From assembly GCA_934183705.1 (NCBI GenBank), contig CAKPSW010000013.1, forward strand, positions 1 to 23,398: a DNA stretch of 23,398 nt, written 5' to 3'. Each line of letters begins with the position of its first letter. Positions within the stretch are counted from its first letter, which is position 1. The notes under the pieces were generated by a model, which had not been told where the DNA came from, made no database searches, and saw only the letters and a program-made list of their open reading frames with translations. Made by a program: the position numbers and the translations under genes. Shown here in pieces: positions 6,311-13,338 of the stretch. This DNA comes from an uncultured Bacilli bacterium. Lineage in GTDB: Bacteria; Bacillota_I; Bacilli_A; RF39; UBA660.

Positions 6311-8259
6311 GAGTAGTAAGTATAGGTGATTTAGTAGTAGATTACTATTATAAAAATAATAAATTAATAGGAATTAATGGTGGTATGACGTCTCATAATA
6401 TAATTGCTAATTTAGCGAAAATGAAAGTAGATACTTCTGTATTTGGATGTTGTGGTGATGATTTACAGGGTAAAATTGCTATTAATTCTTTAGAAAAAAT
6501 TAATGTTGATATAAGTAATATTAAAATAATCAAAAATATTAGAACTAGATGTTTTCATATTTCTTATTATGAAAAAGATAACAATTTAACTTTTGCGTCT
6601 AAAAAAAAGTGTCCATTTTGTAATAATAAAAAATGGTATGATAAAAGTTTAATTGATACAAGTTATATCTTATCTAATATTAAGGAAGAAGATGTTTTAG
6701 TTTTTGATAATTTAAATGACAAAAATCAATTAATTATTGATAATACCAACAATAAAAAAGTAATTGATTTAGGACAATACTTTGAGTTCGAAAGTTTAAC
6801 TAATGAAGAGGTTATAAATAAAATAGCGAATAAATTTGAGATAATAAATTTTAATGAAAGAGTATCAAATTATCTTATAAATAAATTTAGTTTATGTAGT
6901 GATAAAGAGCTTTATAATATTATAAGACCAAATTTAATGACAATTACAAGAGGAGAAGCTGGCGTTACATTTATAACTAATGATGATATATATGACTTTG
7001 AATTACTTAATAAAGGGAATGTGGTTGATTCAACTGGCGCTGGGGATGCTTTTATTTCAAGTATTATTAAAGCAGCAATTAAAGATGATTTTAATTATAA
7101 TTTTGATAATTTAAAAAAATGGTATGAAACTTCTAATAAACTTACCTTTAAAGCGGTTTCTAAAATGGGAGCAAGAGGACATATCAATACGTTATATAAA
7201 ATTAAAAATGATAATGATAGTTGTACTTGTGATACTTTTATAATTTGTGAAAGAAAAAAAATAAAAAGATGTAGTATAAATATTAATAATTTAGAAAAAA
7301 GGATTATTAATTCCATTAGTTCTTCTTTAAATACTAAATTAGATGAAATAGAATTTGATAATAATAATTGTTTATTTATTGGTACTGGAGGTTCTTATGC
7401 TGGAGCTTACTTTGCATCAAGAGTCATAAATAAATTATATGGTACTAATACTTATGCAATATATCCTAGAGATGTTCTATATAGAAATAATAGCAATATT
7501 GATAAAGTTATTTTATTTTCTTATTCTGGTACAACAAATGATATTATTAATAGTGTTAAGAATTTTGACAATAAAAATATTTATATAATTACAAAAGGTG
7601 AGCCTAAAAATATTGTATTAAAAACAGGATTATTAAAGAAAAATATATTAAGTTATAGAACGGCGTCAAATAGGGGAAAAGAAAGGGGATTTTTATCATT
7701 TGAGGGTGCAGTAGCACCTGCTGCTATCTTTTTAAAATACTTTTTGGATAAGACAAAACCTAATATTAATATTAATGATTTTATAATAAATTCTATTATG
7801 TATTGGAATAGGCAAATAAAAAAAGTAATTGATAATAAGTTGATTGAAAAATTAAAGATGCAAAATACAATAAATATTTTTAAGGGAGATTATACTAATA
7901 CAGCAAGCTATGATTTGGAAAGTAAAATTATTGAATCAGGAATATTTAATTGTATCATTCATGAAAAAAAGAATTTTTCACATGGAAGATTTGTTAATTT
8001 TGAGAACCTAAATAATAAAATATCAATATATTTTAAACAAAAATTTACAAGCAAATATGAAGAAGAATTGTTAAAGTATTTAGGTGATAATTGTGTATTA
8101 ATAGAAAGTAATTATGATGGTTTATTAGCAGAGTTTGATTTACTTATAGCATCTCAATTTATAATTTATTATATTGGTAAGATATTAGATGTTGATGTTT
8201 CAAAGCCAAAATATACAGAGGAAGCTATGAAAATATATTTTTATAAAGGAGAGTTATAA
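6307..8259 (+). CDS. PfkB-type kinase fused to double-SIS sugar-phosphate domain
   Basis: A 650-aa fusion. Residues 1-300 are a PfkB/ribokinase-family sugar kinase, with the substrate-side glycines INGGMTSHN (23-31) and the C-terminal signature DSTGAGDAF (241-249, catalytic D247). Residues 330-650 are a two-lobed SIS domain, with GTGGSYAGA (359-367), SYSGTTND (405-412), a conserved SHGRF (558-562) and a C-terminal basic helix. Such SIS pairs isomerise or deglycate phosphosugars. A kinase plus SIS in one chain suggests that a sugar derivative is phosphorylated and then rearranged or split. The nearest logical pair is fructoselysine kinase FrlD and deglycase FrlB, but the substrate is not shown by the sequence. 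Oddities are a CPFC pair inserted in the kinase lid (C102, C105) and four Cys in the linker (306, 308, 314, 322), which could bind metal. The start overlaps the previous ORF (ATGA) and follows AGGAGA. Confidence 0.8.
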   Translation: MRVVSIGDLVVDYYYKNNKLIGINGGMTSHNIIANLAKMKVDTSVFGCCGDDLQGKIAINSLEKINVDISNIKIIKNIRTRCFHISYYEKDNNLTFASKKKCPFCNNKKWYDKSLIDTSYILSNIKEEDVLVFDNLNDKNQLIIDNTNNKKVIDLGQYFEFESLTNEEVINKIANKFEIINFNERVSNYLINKFSLCSDKELYNIIRPNLMTITRGEAGVTFITNDDIYDFELLNKGNVVDSTGAGDAFISSIIKAAIKDDFNYNFDNLKKWYETSNKLTFKAVSKMGARGHINTLYKIKNDNDSCTCDTFIICERKKIKRCSININNLEKRIINSISSSLNTKLDEIEFDNNNCLFIGTGGSYAGAYFASRVINKLYGTNTYAIYPRDVLYRNNSNIDKVILFSYSGTTNDIINSVKNFDNKNIYIITKGEPKNIVLKTGLLKKNILSYRTASNRGKERGFLSFEGAVAPAAIFLKYFLDKTKPNININDFIINSIMYWNRQIKKVIDNKLIEKLKMQNTINIFKGDYTNTASYDLESKIIESGIFNCIIHEKKNFSHGRFVNFENLNNKISIYFKQKFTSKYEEELLKYLGDNCVLIESNYDGLLAEFDLLIASQFIIYYIGKILDVDVSKPKYTEEAMKIYFYKGEL

Positions 8260-8600
8260 TGATTCATGAAATGAAATTGCAAGAAGAATATTTTAATTAT
8301 ATATTAAATGGTACTAAAAGAATAGAAATAAGATTAAATGATGAGAAGAGAAAAAATATTAAATTAGGTGATAAAATTAAATTTTTAAAAGAACCACTTT
8401 TAAATGAATCATTTGAGGCAGAGGTAATTGGTCTTTTAAACTATCGTTCTTTTGAAGATTTAATTAGGGATTATGATACTTCTATTTTATCTGATAATAC
8501 AGTTAGTAAAGAAGAGGTTTTATCTACTTTAAGTAAGTTTTATAGTAGGGAAGATGAAGATAAAAACGGCGTATTAGGTATTAGAATTATTCTAATTTAA
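8259..8600 (+). CDS. ASCH domain protein
   Basis: A 113-aa protein of the ASCH fold, related to PUA-like RNA-binding domains. The N-terminal helix and strand carry the family motif GTKRIEIRLND (about 18-28, of the GxKxxExR type), followed by the KLGDKIKF strand turn. The rest of the chain is only the ASCH barrel, with no second domain. ASCH proteins bind RNA or nucleotides, and some hydrolyse modified nucleosides (for example N4-acetylcytidine amidohydrolase); which applies here is unknown. Its ATG shares one base with the TAA stop of the PfkB-SIS gene, with AAAGGAGAG in front, so the two are translationally coupled and probably work in one pathway. Confidence 0.8.
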   Translation: MIHEMKLQEEYFNYILNGTKRIEIRLNDEKRKNIKLGDKIKFLKEPLLNESFEAEVIGLLNYRSFEDLIRDYDTSILSDNTVSKEEVLSTLSKFYSREDEDKNGVLGIRIILI

Positions 8601-8635
8601 TTATTTATATATGTTATGGTAAGGGGGATTTAGTA

Positions 8636-9154
8636 ATGGAAGTATATAGTTTGAGTAGTTATATTAATATTTTAAGTTATGAAGATTTTATTAAATTGGC
8701 TACAGAAATATATAATATTACAGATTTTATTTCTAAAGACTATTCTGATTATAAAAAGTGGTACTTTAATAAACAAATACCTAGAGTTATAACTGGTGAT
8801 GGTGAGGTATTCTTTATAAGAGATGATGATAATAAAATTATTGCTATGACTTCTTTAAAAAGATGTTATGATGAGAGGAAGATTTGCACTTTGTATGTTG
8901 CTTCGGAATACAGATGTCATGGACTAGCCACTTTATTGTTAACTTCTGCAATGGAATTTTTGGGAACTACTAAACCAGTAATCACTTTAGCGGGTTATAA
9001 ATTGCCGATGTTTAAGCCTCTTTTTGATAAATATGGTTGGAAATTAACTCAAGTAATTAAGCATCCAGATGATAATAAAAGAGATGAGATGTGTTTTAAT
9101 GGTAATCTTTTAGAAGATGGTTCTAAAAAAGTTAAAGAAAAAATTAAAAAATAA
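8636..9154 (+). CDS. GNAT family N-acetyltransferase
   Basis: A 172-aa GNAT-fold acyltransferase that would move an acetyl group from acetyl-CoA to an amine. The CoA-binding motif A is visible as YVASEYRCHGLATLLL (about 87-102, with the R-x-x-G-x-A turn), preceded by the beta-4 strand ICTLYV. The C-terminal part has the typical MFKPLFDKYGWK element (about 122-133). The substrate cannot be told. It follows the ASCH gene after 35 nt with an AAGGGGGAT ribosome site and no terminator between them, so it is likely the last gene of the cargo operon. It ends just before a near-copy of the dacF terminator. Confidence 0.82.
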   Translation: MEVYSLSSYINILSYEDFIKLATEIYNITDFISKDYSDYKKWYFNKQIPRVITGDGEVFFIRDDDNKIIAMTSLKRCYDERKICTLYVASEYRCHGLATLLLTSAMEFLGTTKPVITLAGYKLPMFKPLFDKYGWKLTQVIKHPDDNKRDEMCFNGNLLEDGSKKVKEKIKK

Positions 9155-9168
9155 TAAAATTTTAGTTA

Positions 9169-9200
9169 AGAGGGATTTAAAGTTTTAAATCTTCTTTTTT
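9169..9200 (+). repeat. Direct repeat copy 2: dacF 3' end-like segment
   Basis: A near-copy of 5904-5936 (one gap, one substitution). In one frame it still reads R-D-L-K-F-stop, against R-G-D-L-R-F-stop at the true dacF end. It serves as terminator of the cargo operon. Confidence 0.7.
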
Positions 9201-9203
9201 TAT
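9171..9203 (+). terminator. Terminator of the cargo operon
   Basis: GGGATTTAA pairs with TTAAATCTT (with G-U pairs), loop AGTT, then seven T. Confidence 0.7.
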
Positions 9204-9290
9204 AAAAAAATAAATATTTTATCCAAAAAGTTACAATTTTTTAATACTTTTGGTGTTTATATATTATAGAGGGTTATTAGGAGGTGAATA

Positions 9291-9314
9291 ATGTCGAATG
9301 AAATAAATAGCTAG
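9291..9314 (+). other. Seven-residue mini-ORF in spoIIA leader
   Basis: A perfect AGGAGGTGA ribosome site (9279-9287) precedes ATG 9291, but the frame reads only MSNEINS before TAG. It may be a leader peptide, a decayed gene start or chance. The first Spo0A box lies inside it. A possible -10, TATTAT, is at 9262-9267. Confidence 0.35.
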
Positions 9315-9324
9315 TATTGTCGAA
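9292..9324 (+). promoter_or_regulatory. Two perfect Spo0A boxes upstream of spoIIAA
   Basis: TGTCGAA occurs at 9292-9298 and again at 9318-9324, same strand, 26 bp apart. This is the exact 0A-box consensus bound by phosphorylated Spo0A, which activates the spoIIA operon in Bacillus. I see no other TGTCGAA in the window. The second box overlaps GTCGAATTT (9319-9327), which also fits a sigma-H -10 (GAAT core), although its -35 is poor. A TATGCT at 9347-9352 is another -10 candidate. Confidence 0.7.
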
Positions 9325-9376
9325 TTTGTATATTTTAAATTAAAGATATGCTAAATTATAACTGAGGTGAATAAAA

Positions 9377-9685
9377 TTGTTAAAGACAAGTATGGAGTTT
9401 AGGAGGGGGATACTTTTTATAAGAGTAATAGGGGATTTGAATAAAAATACTATTAAAGATATAATAGATGAAGATTTTAAATATGTTGTGATAAATATTG
9501 ATAATATATATTCGATAGATAGTTATAGTATAAAATATCTAAATAAATTATACAAGGAATTTAAAAAGAGTAGTGGTAACATGATAATATGTGATAAATT
9601 TAATTTATCTAGAAAATTGTTTAATAATATACCTAAAATTGATAATGAATATGAAGCATTTGAATTATTTGAAAGGATGATATAG
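9377..9685 (+). CDS. spoIIAA: SpoIIAA-like anti-anti-sigma factor (STAS domain)
   Basis: A 102-aa single STAS domain, the length of anti-anti-sigma factors. In Bacillus, SpoIIAA frees sigma-F by binding the anti-sigma factor SpoIIAB, and is switched off by phosphorylation of one Ser. The visible pattern is strand GILFIRVIGDL, then VVINIDNIYSIDSYSIKYL. The usual DSSG around the phospho-site is DSYS here (48-51), so S49 is kept but the next Ser and Gly are changed. The sequence is diverged overall. The start is TTG at 9377 with a clean GAGGTGA site. It overlaps the sigma gene by one base, two Spo0A boxes lie upstream, and dacF is the nearest older neighbour, which together support the name. The usual spoIIAB between the two genes is absent. 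Confidence 0.72.
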   Translation: MLKTSMEFRRGILFIRVIGDLNKNTIKDIIDEDFKYVVINIDNIYSIDSYSIKYLNKLYKEFKKSSGNMIICDKFNLSRKLFNNIPKIDNEYEAFELFERMI

Positions 9686-10353
9686 TGAATAAATATGAAG
9701 ATGTAATTACTTCTTGTAGTGGTCTTATATATGCTATCATTAATAAGTATTTTCATAACTATGATAGAGAAGATCTTTATCAAGAAGGAGTAAAGGGAGT
9801 GATACGTGCTTATAATAATTATAAGACTAATAAAGGGGTTAAGTTTTCTACTTATGCTTATAAGTATATTTATGGTGAAATTTATGCCTATATACATAAT
9901 AATAAGGCATTAAAAGTATCTAAGGAATATTATACATTGTATAAAAAGATATATGAGGTAAAAGAAATTTTAAGGCAAAAGCTTATGAAAGAGCCTTCTA
10001 ATAGAGAGATAGCTATGTATATAGAACTTGATGAAAAAATAATAGATGAAGTTATAAATAGTATGTCTACTATGGATAGTTTAGAGCGAGTAATCTTTAA
10101 TGATGGTAAAGATTTGCATCTAGTAGATACTATTTGTGATAAAAAAGATAATTATAATATAGATAGTATAATGTTAAATGATATTATAAATAGCTTGCCG
10201 AGTCCTGATAAGGAAATTATATATCTAAGATATTTTGAGGATAAAACGCAAGCTGAAATAGCTAATATTTTGGGTATTAATCAAGTTGGTGTATCTAGAT
10301 GTGAAGGTAGAGCTAAGAAGAAGATTAAAACTATTTACCAAAATGTAGCATAA
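9685..10353 (+). CDS. sigF: Sigma-70 family factor of the SigF/SigG/SigB group
   Basis: A 222-aa sigma factor, somewhat shorter than typical sigma-F (about 255). Region 2 (about 8-80) has DLYQEG (30-35), KFSTYAYKYIYGEI (53-66, -10 recognition and melting) and IHNNKALKVSKE, which resembles GEIQRFIRDDG-VKVSR of sigma-F. Region 3 follows (about 85-140). Region 4 has the -35-binding helix-turn-helix QAEIANILGINQVGVSRCE (about 187-205). It begins with GTG, overlapping the spoIIAA stop, so the two are made together. By position it is sigma-F, the first forespore factor; on sequence alone sigma-G or a stress factor cannot be excluded. The anti-sigma gene is not adjacent. No terminator is seen after it. 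Confidence 0.75.
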   Translation: MNKYEDVITSCSGLIYAIINKYFHNYDREDLYQEGVKGVIRAYNNYKTNKGVKFSTYAYKYIYGEIYAYIHNNKALKVSKEYYTLYKKIYEVKEILRQKLMKEPSNREIAMYIELDEKIIDEVINSMSTMDSLERVIFNDGKDLHLVDTICDKKDNYNIDSIMLNDIINSLPSPDKEIIYLRYFEDKTQAEIANILGINQVGVSRCEGRAKKKIKTIYQNVA

Positions 10354-10438
10354 ATAACCAGCAAATATTAAAAATGTAACCGATTTGTTTACATAAAAAA
10401 GATAAAATTTGTGAGAAAATAAAGTAAGGTGATGGTAA

Positions 10439-10696
10439 GTGGATAAAAGACGAGAAAAACATTATGATGTATATGAGTTGATTGCAAAAAATATAAAGTA
10501 TTATCGAAAAGAAGAGAAACTTACACAAGCACAATTAGCGGAAAAGACAGGATATTCTCATGAATTTATAAGGCGAATAGAGGCACCTAATAGTAAGAAA
10601 AACTTTTCAATTGATGCTGTTAGTAATATTGCTAATGCATTAAATATAAATATTGAGATATTATTTGAGAAAAGAGAAGAGGATGAAGAAAAATAG
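10439..10696 (+). CDS. XRE-family helix-turn-helix regulator
   Basis: An 85-aa DNA-binding protein made of one Cro/C1-type helix-turn-helix. YELIAKNIKYYRKEEKLTQAQLAEKTGY is followed by the recognition helix SHEFIRRIEA (about 40-49), then NFSIDAVSNIANALNINIEILFE, the typical helix 4-5 ending. The last residues are a charged tail. It probably works as a dimer; its operators are unknown. Start GTG follows AAGGTGAT. It lies 85 nt behind the sigma gene with no terminator between, so it could be read with the sporulation operon or from its own weak promoter. Confidence 0.85.
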   Translation: MDKRREKHYDVYELIAKNIKYYRKEEKLTQAQLAEKTGYSHEFIRRIEAPNSKKNFSIDAVSNIANALNINIEILFEKREEDEEK

Positions 10697-10717
10697 CAAG
10701 AACTTGCTATTTTTTTC
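10689..10717 (+). terminator. Terminator of the XRE gene
   Basis: AAAAATAGCAA pairs with TTGCTATTTTT, loop GAAC, and a T run follows. The stop codon lies in the stem. Confidence 0.8.
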
Positions 10718-10746
10718 TTTGCTTTTCACTTAATATATAGTATAAT
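10718..10746 (+). promoter_or_regulatory. Promoter of comN-secDF
   Basis: A perfect TATAAT (10741-10746) with a weak -35 (TTTGCT, 10718-10723) 17 nt upstream. The leader is about 13 nt long. Confidence 0.5.
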
Positions 10747-10765
10747 AAATGTATGGTGATTACAG

Positions 10766-11011
10766 ATGGAGTATAATAGTGAGCGAGAACTATTTGAAGA
10801 TTTAAAAGGTGCTTTTAAAGTTAAACTTAGAATGATAGAAGGAAAATATGATAATATTAGTATGCTTGATATTTATGATTATTTAAAATTAAATAAATGG
10901 CGTTATGCTAAAGATCTTACTATATCTGAGATAGTAAATGATATAATAGATGTTGACATTGCAAAGGTAGAAGATTATATAGAATCTAGAAAAGAGGAGA
11001 CGGTAATATGA
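10766..11011 (+). CDS. comN: ComN-like post-transcriptional regulator
   Basis: An 81-aa protein matching the small Post_transc_reg family (ComN/YrzD of Bacillus), which acts on late competence (comE) mRNA and gathers at the cell poles and division sites. The recognisable part is LDIYDYLKLNKWRYAKDLTISEIVNDIIDVDIAKVEDYIE (about 34-74), with the conserved short strand-helix and EIVNDI. Location also fits, since in Bacillus the gene sits next to secDF. The stop overlaps the secDF start (ATGA), so both are made from one transcript and coupled. No competence gene is seen here, so the job in this organism may be wider or different. Confidence 0.7.
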   Translation: MEYNSERELFEDLKGAFKVKLRMIEGKYDNISMLDIYDYLKLNKWRYAKDLTISEIVNDIIDVDIAKVEDYIESRKEETVI

Positions 11012-13287
11012 AAATAGCATTAATAATAGTTGGCGTTATTAGTTTTATAACACTACTAATAACAATAATAAGTAAAAATAAAAAGAAAAAGTGTATATCA
11101 GGGATAGTATTATCTTTTGGTATATTATTAATATCAGCATATCTATGTATTCCAATATTTAAAAACACTAATTATGGATTAGATCTTCAAGGAGGTTTTG
11201 AGGTATTATATCAAATCGAACCACTAGAAGGAGAACTTACATCTGATATGGTATATAATACCTATAAAGCTATTTTAAAGAGAATAGATATTTTGGGTGT
11301 TAATGAACCAGAGATTAGTATTGAGGATGGTGATCGAATTAGAATAGCTCTAGCAGGTATTACTAACGAAGATGAGGCGAGAGAAGTTATATCTTCAACA
11401 GCGGTATTGTCTTTTAGGGATTATTCTGATAATTTACTTATGACTTCTGATGTTTTAGGTGGTGCTGCATCTGTTACTTCTGATCAGTATGGTCATCCAG
11501 CGGTAAAACTATCTATTAAGGATAATGATAAGTTTTATAATGTTACTAATAGTATTAAGGATATGACTAATAATATTATTGTAATTTGGTTAGACTTTGA
11601 TGAAGAGGCTGATTCATACTATAAAGAAAAAGGTAATTGTGGTTCCCTTTCAACTTCTAGATGTTTAAGTGCTGCGAGAGTATCAGAAGCTTTTTCATCT
11701 GATGTAATAATACAGGGTAATTTTTCTGAAGAGGAAGCTAAATCGTTAGTTGAACTTATTAATTCTGGTTCACTTCCTACTAAACTTAGTGAAATTTCTT
11801 CAAGAACAGTAGAGGCTACATATGGGGAAGAGAGTCTTAATAAAACTTTAATAGCTGGAATAATTGGTATTATTCTTGTAATTGTACTATTGACTCTTTT
11901 ATATCATTTTAGTGGTTTTATAGCAGGTGTTGCTTTAATGTTATATACTATGGCATCATTTTTGGTATTTTATTTGATTCAAGGTACGTTAACTCTTCCT
12001 GGTATAGCTGCTATGCTACTGGGTATTGGTATGGCGGTTGATGCTTCTATTATAACTTTTGAGAGAATAAAAGATCAGCTAAAGATAGGGATTCCTCTTA
12101 AAGAGGCTGTAAAACTTGGTAATGAAGAGTCATTATCTAGTATATTAGATGCTAATATTACTACTTTTATTGTAGCGGTAATATTGTTTATATTGGGACA
12201 AAGCTCAGTAAAGGGATTTGCTACAATGTTAATTATTAATATTATATTAACGATAATTATTTTAGTATATTTAGAGAAACATATAATTATGTTATTTGCG
12301 TCTTCAGGAGTATTTGATAATAAGATAAATTTATTTATTGGTCTAGGAAAGAAGAAGATAATACCTGCTAAGGAGATAAGAATACCGTTTAAGAAGTTAG
12401 ATTTTGTAAGATCTAGAAAGATTATGTTACCTCTTATCTTATTAGTAATTATAGGAGGAATGACTTTCTCACTGGTAAAGGGATTTAATTTTGCAGTAGA
12501 TTTTACTGGTGGTACTAGTATTACAGTAAATGATACTAAGGATATTTCTCTAGATGGATATACTATTGAAAAGATAAATAAAACTAAAGATAGTACTACG
12601 ATGATAATTAAAGAGAAATTAACTAAAGAAGAGATATCTGCTTTGTCTTCAAAGTTTAAAGAAGAATATAATTTATCAGCGGATATTTATGTTGTATCTG
12701 ATCTAGTAAAGAAGGAGCTTATTAAGAATGCTATTATTGCTTTAGTTATTGCTTTTGTTGGTATTACTATTTATGTAAGTATTAGATTTAGATTTAATTA
12801 TGCTATATCTGGTATTGTTGCTCTTTTGCATGATGTTCTTATAACTTTTATATTCTTTGGTGTAGTAGGGTTAGAAGTTGATTCTATATTTATTGCGGCT
12901 ATTCTTACTATTATTGGATATTCGATAAATGATACTATTGTAACGTTTGATATGATAAGAAGGAATTATAAATCTAAGAAGAACATTAATAAAGAAGGGC
13001 TTATTGATGTTGTAAATGATTCGGTTAGACTTACTTTCTTTAGATCAATTATGACTACTGTTACTACAATAATACCTATAGGGTGCTTAATATTCTTTGG
13101 AGCTAGTGAAATATTAAACTTTAATTTGGCTCTTCTGGTGGGCTTTATAGCAGGAGTATTCTCTTCTATATATGTATCTAATCAGTTATGGTTAATACTT
13201 GAGTCTAAGAGAATATCTAAACCTAAAAAGGTGAAAAAGGAGTTAAAGGAAGTAGATGAATTGAAAGTAAAAGGTGTAAATTGTTAA
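11008..13287 (+). CDS. secDF: Protein translocase SecDF (fused SecD and SecF)
   Basis: A 759-aa fused SecD-SecF, the membrane machine that uses the proton gradient to pull proteins through SecYEG. The SecD half has GLDLQGG (57-63), the large external domain (about 65-275) and six membrane helices starting near 280, with GIGMAVDASIITFERI (339-354) holding the key Asp. The SecF half follows from about residue 468, with FAVDFTGGTSI, a small external domain, and helices with IGYSINDTIVTFD. The fused form and length fit Bacilli (about 737 aa in Bacillus). An oddity is a second hydrophobic helix at residues 2-22, before the normal first helix at 30-50. The external domain has a Cys pair (C211, C219). 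The start overlaps comN, with GAGGAG upstream. Confidence 0.96.
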   Translation: MKIALIIVGVISFITLLITIISKNKKKKCISGIVLSFGILLISAYLCIPIFKNTNYGLDLQGGFEVLYQIEPLEGELTSDMVYNTYKAILKRIDILGVNEPEISIEDGDRIRIALAGITNEDEAREVISSTAVLSFRDYSDNLLMTSDVLGGAASVTSDQYGHPAVKLSIKDNDKFYNVTNSIKDMTNNIIVIWLDFDEEADSYYKEKGNCGSLSTSRCLSAARVSEAFSSDVIIQGNFSEEEAKSLVELINSGSLPTKLSEISSRTVEATYGEESLNKTLIAGIIGIILVIVLLTLLYHFSGFIAGVALMLYTMASFLVFYLIQGTLTLPGIAAMLLGIGMAVDASIITFERIKDQLKIGIPLKEAVKLGNEESLSSILDANITTFIVAVILFILGQSSVKGFATMLIINIILTIIILVYLEKHIIMLFASSGVFDNKINLFIGLGKKKIIPAKEIRIPFKKLDFVRSRKIMLPLILLVIIGGMTFSLVKGFNFAVDFTGGTSITVNDTKDISLDGYTIEKINKTKDSTTMIIKEKLTKEEISALSSKFKEEYNLSADIYVVSDLVKKELIKNAIIALVIAFVGITIYVSIRFRFNYAISGIVALLHDVLITFIFFGVVGLEVDSIFIAAILTIIGYSINDTIVTFDMIRRNYKSKKNINKEGLIDVVNDSVRLTFFRSIMTTVTTIIPIGCLIFFGASEILNFNLALLVGFIAGVFSSIYVSNQLWLILESKRISKPKKVKKELKEVDELKVKGVNC

Positions 13288-13326
13288 GTAAGAGGAAAAG
13301 TTTTTTCCTCTTATAAACTTACTTAA
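13284..13326 (+). promoter_or_regulatory. Long hairpin between secDF and relA
   Basis: TTAAGTAAG (13284-13292) pairs with CTTACTTAA (13318-13326). Inside it AGGAAAA pairs with TTTTCCT around a 3-nt loop, and eight unpaired bases lie on the 3' side. There is no T run behind it, so it does not look like a terminator; the relA ribosome site starts three bases later. It may stabilise or process the mRNA, or modulate relA translation. Confidence 0.5.
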
Positions 13327-13338
13327 GAAGGTGATTAT

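Noticed and set aside
6307..11011. UGA read as Trp (Mycoplasma-like code)
   Set aside because: Two genes stop at UGA in tight ATGA overlaps, and Trp residues in conserved positions use TGG, so the standard bacterial code applies.
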